Notes under the pieces: generated by a model
The model's database searches: none
What the model was told of the DNA's origin: nothing
Seen by the model: the letters and a program-made list of their open reading frames with translations, nothing else
Assembly: GCA_963741495.1 (NCBI GenBank)
Contig: CAVUID010000015.1
Coordinates: 434,001-498,000, forward strand
Direction: 5' to 3'
Length of the DNA: 64,000 nucleotides
DNA from: Sulfurimicrobium sp963741495
GTDB taxonomy: Bacteria > Pseudomonadota > Gammaproteobacteria > Burkholderiales > Sulfuricellaceae
Position numbers and translations under genes: made by a program
Part shown: piece by piece, positions 32,923 to 41,900 of the stretch
How positions within the stretch are numbered: the stretch's first letter is position 1
Layout: every line of letters starts with the position of its first letter

Positions 32923-35828
32923 TACATTTCCTCCCGCAGCTTGACCATGCTTTCTGAACGGGTACGAAGCGGGGCGTCAAGCTCAAGAAGAAAACGGTTG
33001 CGGAGCGCCTCCCTGCTTTGCAGGTAAGGGCGGATCTGGAACAGGGCAAGGCGACCCGCCACGAAGCCGAATTCCACGTCTGCCGGGACGATCTGCCCCG
33101 TTTCGTCCCGCTGCGGAAAGCGATCCGGTAGCTCCCGGCCCAGTTGTCTCAACTGCTCGATTTCGGCTGGCGCCAGCACCGGCTGGCCAGAAACGGGCCG
33201 CCCCTCGAGGCCGCCGCCAGCGACAAGGGTGCGACGTATAGTGGCGCTGGCCTCGGCCAGCAGCCGCACTTCTCCTGTCCCGGCAGTGATGAGCAGCTCC
33301 TCCGCCGCCTGTCCGGAGACGGCGCCGCCCACCCCCTCATTCGTCGCTACTGTATAAGCATCGGGGCTGCCACCTTCCAGGTCCAGCGTTACCATCACCC
33401 CCGACTTGTCCACGGCTACCGAGCGTTGCAGCAAAACCGAAACGTAGACGTGCTCTGGCGCCTCCATGCGCATTTGCCGCCAGGCAAAAGCGCGTTCGTT
33501 AAAGGGTGAGGCCCACACCTGCAGGATAGATTCCACCACGCGGTCGAGGCCAACCACATTGGGCACGGTGAGGTTGAGCCCCGCGCCGCTGAATCCCGGC
33601 AGATCCTCCACGTTGGTGTCGCTGCGCACGAAGACAGCGTAGCTACCGTCCGGCCCGAAGCGCTCGCGCATGGCTTTGCCCAGTGCCGTGCGGAACGAAG
33701 CACCTGGCTCGGCCGTCCCTATCCAGGCCCGCAGGCGTTCCCGCAACTTTCTGGCCTCGGCTTCCTGCTGTATGGCTGGCAGGCTGCTGATGCGGCGGTA
33801 CTCCGCACGCATCCATGCGTAGGTGCTCATGCCAGTTCCCGGCATGGGCTGTTCGAGAAAAGCGCGATAGGCGCCGAAGGGAATGACCAGCCCGTCCGAC
33901 ACTTCCTCCGGGTAGTGGCTCTTCAATTCACCCAGCCTGGCCGCCTTCGGACCCGCGATTCGCCCGGCGTCGATCGCCCGCACCAAGTTGAGGGGGATGG
34001 GATCGCGACGCGAGAGATCCAGCTTGTCAAAATCCGGGTGGATGCGCTCCGGCACCCGGCTCTCCTGAATGAAGATACCCTCCCAGCGCGGTCCATCCTC
34101 GGCAATCAGCACCCGGCCTCCCGGGCTCACGGCCATGACCACATGTCGTCCCGCCATCGCCTGCAGGCGCGGTACCAGCCCGGCATCCACCGCCACGTTG
34201 GGGATGCCGAAATTGCTGGCGAGGAGTTGCACATGGGAAAGGATGTTGCCTGCCTCGGCGGTGAGGATGCCGGCCACGGGCGGGAGACTTGCAGTTGTTT
34301 CGGGCAGCAGGTAGATGCCATCAGGCCGGGGATCGGATATATCCAGGCGTAGGACGCCCCGGGCCAGACCCGGATTGAGAGCGCGCAGTCCTACCCCCAC
34401 CGACTGGCCGAAAACCTCGTGCTCGATCCCGGCCAGGCTGTTGGCCTCCAGCAGGAGACCATCCAGCAAGGCCGAATAGACCAGAAGCGGGCTTGCACGC
34501 AGGCGGTCTGGTACGAACTGGCTTGCCAGGGGTTCGATGCGGGTGAGCATCGTCACCGACTCGGCAAAGTGAAAGCCAAGTTCTCTCCCGGCCCAGGCGG
34601 GCACCCGCGCCAGGTAGCTGAGCTCCGCGCGGTAATGTTCCAGGGGCAGGCTCGGCACAGTCAGGCGAACAAGTGCCTCCTGCGTTGCCTGACGCTCCCT
34701 GGGGGTGAGCAGGCCCGCGCCGTAGAGGGCTTCTGCGGCACTGCCCAGCAGGGCGAGGCGCTCGGCGCGGCTTGCCCGGGGCTGTTTGTCGAGCAGGCCG
34801 AGGCCTGTGGCAAAGGCCTCGGCTTCGACATCCAGGCCGAGTCTCAAAGCCGCCACGCGCAGTCTGGGTGGCAATCCTGGCAGCGCCTCACGCAGCTTTG
34901 CCAGGAGCGCTGAGCTGGCAGCGAAGCGCTGCTCGGGCGACAGTGGTTTTTCCAGCTCACGGGCAAAGTGCCGCAGTTGGTGGGCGAGGGGATGCGTGCC
35001 AAGACGATTTTCCAGTTCGCGTAGCGGCAGGCCAAGGTCACGGATGGCGAAAAGTGCTTCGATAGCCTGGGCAAGTTGCTCAAATTCCATTTCGCTGCGC
35101 CTCTGCTGGCGGGCATAGACCCGCACCCGCTCGGCGTCGGTCGCCTCCGGCTGTGAATGGAGTTTGTTGCGCAGTGGTGCGAAGCTGGTATCCAGGGTGG
35201 CGAGGCTGGAGGAAAGCTCATGCATTTGCGTGACCGTTGCGCCATTCCTTGCTCGCGGTAGCAGCAGCGCTGCCTGACGAAGCAGCAGAAAGTCCCGTTC
35301 CCCCTGCGGGCGAGTAGCCAAAGCGGTCAGTATGGTTTCCGCTGCGGTGATCTCGTCCTCCATCTGAAAGGCGCCCCGGTAGTAGCGCGCCCGTCGCAGG
35401 ATCCAGCCGTTGTCAGCTGCCACCAGATAACGTTCCAGCAGGATGGCATTCAGCGCCTGTCGCCCATGGGCGGAGGTCAAAGCCTCGGGATCGGTGGCGG
35501 CCAGAACGTTGCCCACCAGAAAACCCGCTTCCCGGAGAGTGCGAGCGCGTTCCCCGAGCCTACCGTGCTGGATGCCGCCGCCATGGGACGTGCAGGCATA
35601 AGGCTCGGGGGGCAGCACTGTTCCATCCTTGCAGAACCAGTAAATTCCGTCGAAAGGGCCTCTGGGGTCGGTCTTCATTCCAGTGACCAAGCGGGCCATT
35701 TCCACTGAATCGGCAAGTACGCTCGTGGTGGCAAAGAATGCCAGGGTCAGGTAAAGAGCGATCATGATCCTCTTGTGCGCAGCACGAGGGGAGGGTGAAA
35801 GTGTATCGGCTCGTTTTTCTTGGTTCAT
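32922..35828 (-). CDS. Exported PEP-synthase/PPDK-like phosphotransferase (phosphohistidine + ATP-grasp)
   Basis: 968 residues from the ATG at 35828 (GGAG 5 bases upstream). Residues ~22-40 form a signal peptide ending SVLA-DS, preceded by a long basic n-region. Residues ~45-480 are helical and unrecognised. A PEP-utiliser swivelling domain follows (about 490-575) with the phospho-acceptor histidine at ~532 in NILSHVQLLASNFGIPNV, then a PPDK_N ATP-grasp domain (about 615-935: GPKAARLGEL, VFVRSDTNVEDLPGFSGAGL, VEFGFVAGRLALFQIRPY) with key residues kept. The PEP/pyruvate barrel is absent and the domain order is reversed compared with PEP synthase. It is coupled to the serine hydrolase downstream. 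Export of an ATP-using fold is the oddity; the substrate is unknown. Confidence 0.8.
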   Translation of the reverse strand: MNQEKRADTLSPSPRAAHKRIMIALYLTLAFFATTSVLADSVEMARLVTGMKTDPRGPFDGIYWFCKDGTVLPPEPYACTSHGGGIQHGRLGERARTLREAGFLVGNVLAATDPEALTSAHGRQALNAILLERYLVAADNGWILRRARYYRGAFQMEDEITAAETILTALATRPQGERDFLLLRQAALLLPRARNGATVTQMHELSSSLATLDTSFAPLRNKLHSQPEATDAERVRVYARQQRRSEMEFEQLAQAIEALFAIRDLGLPLRELENRLGTHPLAHQLRHFARELEKPLSPEQRFAASSALLAKLREALPGLPPRLRVAALRLGLDVEAEAFATGLGLLDKQPRASRAERLALLGSAAEALYGAGLLTPRERQATQEALVRLTVPSLPLEHYRAELSYLARVPAWAGRELGFHFAESVTMLTRIEPLASQFVPDRLRASPLLVYSALLDGLLLEANSLAGIEHEVFGQSVGVGLRALNPGLARGVLRLDISDPRPDGIYLLPETTASLPPVAGILTAEAGNILSHVQLLASNFGIPNVAVDAGLVPRLQAMAGRHVVMAVSPGGRVLIAEDGPRWEGIFIQESRVPERIHPDFDKLDLSRRDPIPLNLVRAIDAGRIAGPKAARLGELKSHYPEEVSDGLVIPFGAYRAFLEQPMPGTGMSTYAWMRAEYRRISSLPAIQQEAEARKLRERLRAWIGTAEPGASFRTALGKAMRERFGPDGSYAVFVRSDTNVEDLPGFSGAGLNLTVPNVVGLDRVVESILQVWASPFNERAFAWRQMRMEAPEHVYVSVLLQRSVAVDKSGVMVTLDLEGGSPDAYTVATNEGVGGAVSGQAAEELLITAGTGEVRLLAEASATIRRTLVAGGGLEGRPVSGQPVLAPAEIEQLRQLGRELPDRFPQRDETGQIVPADVEFGFVAGRLALFQIRPYLQSREALRNRFLLELDAPLRTRSESMVKLREEM

Positions 35829-36318
35829 GCCTGCTCCGCCAAGGGGGCTGTCGGCCAGCAATACTGGTATGAAATTATTTTAAATATGAATGCTGTTGCA
35901 GAAACTTTGCAGTGCAAATCGCATCAGACAGGTTGGTTCTGTTTGTCCGATTTCTTGATTAATCGACTCCGGCAGGCCAAAACCGACGTCCGCAGAAACA
36001 CTGAAAAAGCTATTTTCGTAAGGTTTCTGAATTGATTCATGGCTGTACAACTCGCGATTAAGTATATTCTCTATCCTGCCGCCGGAACAGGTTGCTTGAC
36101 TCAGGTGCTCAATCCGAACGTTATTATTTGCAACGCAAATAGTATTGAATATTTCAAGATTAATTCCTTGTAATGACGATAGCGTACGGATGATTTATAA
36201 AAACAGGTAGCATAGAGAAAATTATGGAAATGCTGGTTTAATTCACTGTGCTTCACATCGGTGCCGTATCCTTGATGCCAAGCCATGACTCCTTTTTTAT
36301 CAAACAGGCGCTTACAAA
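35829..36318. other. AT-rich intergenic region, no gene supported
   Basis: About 490 bases between divergently transcribed genes, clearly richer in A+T than the cluster to the left. The only structure I see is the palindrome TATTTGC-AAC-GCAAATA at 36125-36141, which could be an operator. Promoters for both flanking genes are expected here but none is convincing. Confidence 0.45.
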
Positions 36319-37278
36319 ATGCTAAAACTTCGCCACTTGATTATTGCTCTGGGATTGCTGTTTTCCTCCTCTGTTTATTCTGCTGTGCAGGTCAGTATTG
36401 GTATCGGACTGCCCAATGTAAACATTGGAATCAACCTGCCAGCATACCCACAACTTGCCCGCGTACCTGGTTACCCCGTCTACTACGCGCCGCAACTGGA
36501 AGCAAACTTCTTCTTTTACGACAGCATGTACTGGGTTTACCAGGACGATAACTGGTATGCCAGTTCCTGGTACAACGGACCTTGGGCGCTGGTGAATCCG
36601 GGGTTTGTGCCTGTCTACGTTTTGCGAATCCCCGTGCGCTACTACCGTCAGCCACCCGCGTATTTTTTTGGATGGCGCCCCGATGCGCCGCCACGTTGGG
36701 GGCATCACTGGGGCCCCGATTGGGAGCAGCATCGACGTGGTTGGGATAAATGGGACCGACGTGCTGTTCCGGCACCCGCACCGTTGCCTGCTTACCAGCG
36801 GCAATATTCAGGGGACCATTACCCTCGACAAATGGAACAGCAGCGGCAGCTTCAACAGCAGAATTATCGTTATCAACCGCGTGACCCTGTAGTACGGCAA
36901 CACTATCAGGAGCGAGCAGGACAAAGAGCACCAACTCAGCAGGAAAGACGGGGAACGTCTGAAGAAAGAGGTGACAGGCAGCGTGATATGCAGCGTTCTG
37001 CGCCGCGCCAGCCGGAGAATTCGGCCACCCCGCGCTCACAGCCGCTGCAAAGGGGAGATAGAGATATTCAGCGAGCAACCCCAACTTCTCCACAACAGAG
37101 ACATCAGGAAGTTCAAGATCGCAGGCAGTCGCCAGAGCAGCGAGAGCGGCGTGATCAACCAATGCCAAGATATCAGGATCGGGAAGAACGACAGCAAGGC
37201 AAGGACACCACCCGAGAGCCCAGGCGGAAACAGGAACATGAGCAGGAGCGTGGTCGGGATCGGGGCCGCAATGAGTAA
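36319..37278 (+). CDS. Exported Arg/Gln-rich protein with aromatic N-terminal half
   Basis: 319 residues with a signal peptide (LIIALGLLFSSSVYSA). The mature start VQVSIGIGLPNVNIGINLPAYP shares the pattern VSIG-x-P...I-x-I...YP with the next gene product. Residues ~50-130 are rich in Tyr and Trp (YWVYQDDNWYASSWYNGPW); from ~160 to the end it is low-complexity Arg/Gln/Glu/Pro, probably disordered. Not a family I can name with a function; similar exported proteins are common in betaproteobacteria. The low-complexity tail may bind polymers or nucleic acid, but that is a guess. Confidence 0.72.
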   Translation: MLKLRHLIIALGLLFSSSVYSAVQVSIGIGLPNVNIGINLPAYPQLARVPGYPVYYAPQLEANFFFYDSMYWVYQDDNWYASSWYNGPWALVNPGFVPVYVLRIPVRYYRQPPAYFFGWRPDAPPRWGHHWGPDWEQHRRGWDKWDRRAVPAPAPLPAYQRQYSGDHYPRQMEQQRQLQQQNYRYQPRDPVVRQHYQERAGQRAPTQQERRGTSEERGDRQRDMQRSAPRQPENSATPRSQPLQRGDRDIQRATPTSPQQRHQEVQDRRQSPEQRERRDQPMPRYQDREERQQGKDTTREPRRKQEHEQERGRDRGRNE

Positions 37279-37381
37279 TGTATGCTGAGCTGATCTCGGT
37301 GAGCTTGCACACCGTCATGGTGCAGGAAAGCCATTGGTGCATTTCCTGGGAATCAAGCGTCACCCAATCGGGAGATTAATT

Positions 37382-37801
37382 ATGAAACGTTTCATGATGG
37401 CAGCGGCAGTCGCTGTTTTCTCCGTCGCTGCTCCGACGTTCGCTGCCGATGTTGCGGTTTCAGTCAGCATTGGCCAACCCGGATTTTATGGCCGGATCGA
37501 CATCGGTGATTACCCGCAGCCACAGGTAATCTATCGTCAGCCTATGGTAATCGGGCGGGTGCCGCTGGACCGCCCACCAGTTTATCTGCGCGTGCCCCCC
37601 GGCCATGCCAAGCATTGGAGCAAGAATTGTCGTAAATACAACGCTTGTGGTGAGCGAGTCTATTTTGTGAAAGATGACTGGTATAACCGCGAGTATGTTC
37701 CGCGCTATCAGGAACGACATCGTGACCAAAGGGATGACCATCACGGAAAGCAAAAGAACCCTCGTCACGGTAATGGCAATGGCCAAGGTCGTGGCCAATA
37801 A
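37382..37801 (+). CDS. Small exported protein with VSIGQPGFYGRIDIGDYP motif
   Basis: 139 residues. Signal peptide MKRFMMAAAVAVFSVAAPTFA, then VSIGQPGFYGRIDIGDYPQP, a proline-rich stretch (VIYRQPMVIGRVPLDRPP), a central segment with two cysteines (WSKNCRKYNACGERVYFV) and a His/Arg/Gly-rich tail. The N-terminal motif recurs in many small exported betaproteobacterial proteins of unknown role and relates it to the upstream gene. The start at 37382 is fixed by the signal peptide and GGGAG upstream; an earlier in-frame ATG at 37334 is unlikely. Confidence 0.75.
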   Translation: MKRFMMAAAVAVFSVAAPTFAADVAVSVSIGQPGFYGRIDIGDYPQPQVIYRQPMVIGRVPLDRPPVYLRVPPGHAKHWSKNCRKYNACGERVYFVKDDWYNREYVPRYQERHRDQRDDHHGKQKNPRHGNGNGQGRGQ

Positions 37802-37897
37802 GGAAGCAGCATAAGGATTACCAGGGCTAGTTTGCGGTTGCGTACAGCCGATATTTTATTTTGAGCCCATGTTGCAACTATAAAATTTGGAGGTTTT

Positions 37898-38356
37898 ATG
37901 AAAAGGCACACGATTGTTATTGCAACTTCTCTTGCTGTAGCCGTCCTGATGAGCGGTTGCGCGAACACCGATTCTCGCCCTGTTGCATCGTCTCCATCTT
38001 ATGCCGGCGTGGCTTATGGCGTCATTGATGCAATTGAAGTAACTCATGAAAGCGGCGATGGCATTGGTGGAAGCGGCATAGGTGCAGGCGCCGTTATTGG
38101 AGGAGTCCTGGGTGGCGTGCTCGGACATCAGGTTGGCGGGGGTACCGGCAAGGATGTCGCAACCGTAGCTGGTGTGGTCGGTGGAGCCGTCGTGGGGCAC
38201 CAGATTGAGAAGCGCAATAAACCGCAACAAGAGGCGTATCGAGTAAGAGTCAGGCTGAACAGTGGCGGGTATCAAACTGCAACTATGCAAAACGTTGGCG
38301 ACCTGCGCGTCGGTGATCGAGTACGTATTGAGAATGACCGAGTATCTCGTTACTGA
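37898..38356 (+). CDS. Glycine-zipper outer-membrane lipoprotein (SlyB/Rickettsia 17-kDa type)
   Basis: 152 residues. Lipobox LMSGC (Cys21). Residues ~60-105 contain the glycine zipper 2TM domain (GAGAVIGGVLGGVLGHQVGGG, then GVVGGAVVGHQIE), followed by a C-terminal beta domain (YRVRVRLNSGGYQTATMQ, GDRVRIENDRVSRY). SlyB-type lipoproteins stabilise the outer membrane under stress. GGAGG lies 6 bases before the ATG. It is the third of three consecutive exported proteins, each probably with its own promoter given the 96-103 base gaps. Confidence 0.88.
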   Translation: MKRHTIVIATSLAVAVLMSGCANTDSRPVASSPSYAGVAYGVIDAIEVTHESGDGIGGSGIGAGAVIGGVLGGVLGHQVGGGTGKDVATVAGVVGGAVVGHQIEKRNKPQQEAYRVRVRLNSGGYQTATMQNVGDLRVGDRVRIENDRVSRY

Positions 38357-38443
38357 GCAGAGCAGGGTTGTTGCCTGCGGCCAGTTGTTCTCACCCCCTC
38401 GCGTTTGTTTTTGCGAAAGAGATCTGCATGATGTCTCGCGCGA

Positions 38444-38842
38444 TTATTCGCTCTCAGGCTTGCCGCTTGCTCCACCGGTTAACAGGGTCTTGAGTCCAAC
38501 GTAGGGCTTCTGTTCTTCTGGTTCTGGAACGGGGGATGGGCTGATGCGAGCTACTTCAGTTTCCAGCTGGACGACGCGCTGCGCAAGTACCGCCTTCTCT
38601 TCTTCCAGTCCGGTAATTTGCCGGCGCAGGCGGGATGCAGTCCATTGTCCCCTGAGCACAGCGGGTGAAGACAACAGGGCAGCAATAATCACACCCAGAC
38701 CGAGCGCGAGCAGCAGCACCATGGCAAGGGAACTGTCGAAACGCCAGAGGGCAAAGTTGACCGTCACCGGCACGTTGTTCTGCAGGGCGAACATGACGGC
38801 GCCAATGGCAATGGTAATGCCGAAGATCAGTATGAGTTGCAT
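38444..38842 (-). CDS. lapA: LapA-family membrane protein (lipopolysaccharide assembly protein A domain)
   Basis: 132 residues: two membrane helices (about 1-22 and 38-62) around FALQNNVPVTVNFALWRFDSSLAMVLLLALGLGVII, the LapA/DUF1049 signature, then a coiled coil (about 70-100) and a charged tail. E. coli LapA works with LapB in control of LpxC and lipopolysaccharide synthesis. No lapB follows here and the gene stands alone, so the family name is secure but the role less so. AGGAG lies 7 bases before the start. Confidence 0.85.
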   Translation of the reverse strand: MQLILIFGITIAIGAVMFALQNNVPVTVNFALWRFDSSLAMVLLLALGLGVIIAALLSSPAVLRGQWTASRLRRQITGLEEEKAVLAQRVVQLETEVARISPSPVPEPEEQKPYVGLKTLLTGGASGKPESE

Positions 38843-38997
38843 GATGTGCTCCTGTAAATTTGATCAGGCCCGATACCAAGCGCACCTACTTCGGTCTGTG
38901 TATCCCTCGTCCCATCGGTGCCAGAAATCACTTCGATCATAGCATACCGAGGTTGGGCCAAGAGTGGGCTAAAACGTCAGTTTTCAAGAAGAGGGAC

Positions 38998-41900
38998 TCA
39001 ATCGAAGTGAATCGTGTAAAGCACATCGATGGCGTTATCAAAGCCCGCCCGGGTCACGATTGAAATACGAGGTGTCAGGGTATAAGTGAGTTTGGTCGTG
39101 CCTGCCACTGCTGTCAGCCCCTGTTCGTAGCTGAGAAAAGCTCGTGCAGAGAGGCGCTTTCCGACGGTAACAATCTGGCTGGTCAGAGGGTCGCCATTCT
39201 GAGCCTGATTCAGGGAAAGTTCATCCACCCCAAGTGCCTGGGCAAGCTGACCGGTGATGCCGCCTGATTGCCCGCCCAGAATGCTCCCAGCAGCTGTGAG
39301 TAAAAGCGAGGTATCAGTGCCGCCCGCATCAGGTGCACGGCCAAGGACGATCCAGGAGAGTTTTTCCGGATCCGGCACGCTGGGCGTGGATACCAGTCGC
39401 ACCACTGGGCGGCGCACCGTACCTGTCACAGTCACGCCCGCCTCCACGGGCAGATTTTTGCGTACAGCCAACACGTTCAGGCCAGGATTGTCGAGAGGGC
39501 CCTGAAAATTTACGATGCCGCGCTCCACAGCCAGATTCTGCCCGTATGCCTTGAAAGTGGCGTTTTGGGTGGTGATAGAGCCACTGGCATGCAGTGGTTT
39601 GGCGGGAATGCCGCGTAAGTGGAGTTGCCCGGCCAGGCGTGTTTCCAGGCCGGAGGCGCGTAAAAAGAATTGTTCGCCCAGGTCCAGAGTGGCATCTGTG
39701 GTGATACGGAGCACTCCGCGGGCAGGCGCCTTTTGTCCGATGATTACCACATCATCGGACAGTTCCGGGCGGCCTGCCGCCGGTTGCGAAATCAGGCCTG
39801 CGTCTGCAGTAATTTTGCCGCCCAGGGTGAGCGTGTCTTGCTCGAAGCCGATACGGCCTTGTCCGGAGGCAATGATCCAGCGATCCGGGCGTTGCGCAAG
39901 TGGCAGGCGGGTGGCATTTAGCTCTAGATTGCCGCGTTTTCCCAGTGGGTCGATCATGCCGGAGAGCGAGATATTACCGGGTTCCTGCGCCAGCTTCAGT
40001 TGACTCAGCAAGCGGTCACGCGGTGGTGGATTATGCGGCGCAATGAAGCTGAGCTGGTCAATGTGCAGCCGGGTCTGATCGAGTCTTGCCGCCAGTTTTC
40101 CCTGTTGCAACCGGATGCCCTGATCCAGGAGGGCCACGGCCAGATCGTTTCCGCTGAGCTGGCCGCGCAGATGGGGCTGGCCGATAGTTCCAGAGATGTT
40201 CGCAGCCAATGCCAGACGGCCGCTGCTCTTGATGTTGCTGTCTAGTGCAGGTCCGATCCAGGAAAGATCGGGCACTTTGACGTCGATTTTTCCATTGAGC
40301 GGCGTTTCAGGCGGAACGCTCCAGCCTGAAGTGCCTTGCGTCAGGGGCAGGGCGATATTGGCCTGCCACTCGCCAAGGCGCGTGCCGTGCGCTCTCAGTT
40401 CTGCACTCAGGCGATTATTGCTGACTTGCGCATTAAACTGTAAATCCTGCACGCCCAGTGAAACAGGATGGTCCCCCGGAAACACCCAGTCGCCGCTTTC
40501 GCGTCTGATTCGGAGCTTGCCGGACAAATTTGGAGCCGCAGTAACATCCCAGTCCCCGGTCAGGCGAAGGGCATCCTGGATTTCGCCTGCGACGCCACCT
40601 GGGCGCAATCCGATAGAGTTGAAGTTGCCTCGGCTGTTCCAGTTTCTGGGGGTCCATTCGGTACTGGAGAGTTGCACCCGTCCACCTGCCACGGCAAATT
40701 CAGCCTTGCCAAGTGAAATGCGCTCCTGGCTAAATGTGACAGGGGTAGCTGCGAGCAGCTTGAAGGGTACCTGGCCAGTGGCGGTGAGTGCCGACAGCAC
40801 GCCTTGCCATTGCACCTTGGACCACCCCTTTGCAGTGTCTGTTAACCCGCCGGAGGCATGTAAATTCATGGCTGTTTCATTGGGCAGCTGTGCTTTGGCG
40901 CTTATGTCATGGCGTGAACGGCTGCCCTCGATAGCAAGTGTCAGGTTGTGCAACAGGACTTCCGCTGTTTTTTGATAGCCGGTAGCTTCCCCTTTGAAGT
41001 TGATCGATTCGTTCTGCAGCCTCCCGCTGGCGCTGAGACTGGCCAGATGGTGTTCGCCGGGAAGAATAAGCTGGCTGCCTTTTGCTTCAAAAGTAATTTC
41101 CGGATTTGTCGGACTGCCTGCCAGTGTAGCCTGGGTATTGAGTGCACCACCAAATCCGGGCCCAAGTTGAGCCAGAGACGGTGCGGCAAGGTTCAGTTCC
41201 AGATGCTCCCCGGGCGTACCGTAACTGCCCTGGGCACTGAGGCGGTTATCGCCTAGCCGTACCTCGGCTTTGCCGCTGACCTGATTCATGCTGTTGAAGG
41301 CAATCTGGCCGCCGCCGCTTACAACCTGGCCCGCCAGCTGACTTTTGTCGATGGTAAAATCCAGCGTGCCGCTGGTTTGTGGTGTCAGTTCACCCATAAG
41401 TTCGAGCCGGGCATTCAGGTCCGAATGCGGTGCCTGCAGAAAAGCAGAAAGATCGAAGTGCTTGAACTCACCCTTGAAAGTAAAAGGCCGTTTAGCTGCT
41501 AAGCCCAGCCTGCCCTTGCCGGAGAGTAACGCCTGGCCGTGGGCGAGGCGCAGACTGTTCAAAGTCAAAGTGTCGTCACTATGCAACAGGCTGGCTTCCA
41601 GACGCAATTTGCCATCGCTGAGCGTGATCGCGCCCTGCTGGGCCTGAATATCACCGCTGAGCGTGGCCTTGCCATCGAGCAGAGCAGGGCGTAGTCGTGT
41701 GTCAATCACAGCGGGGTCGAGGCGGATAATGGTCAGATCTGCCGTTCCCGTGGCTTGCTTCAATTGCCAGGAGAGGTGTCCGGTGATGCTGCCTCCACCG
41801 GCCAGAATCAGGTTCAGCGCATCTATCTTGACGTTTTCTGTGGACAGGCTTGCATGACCGCGGGTTTCGAGCAGGGGCAGGCCGCCTTGATCGAGTGGTG

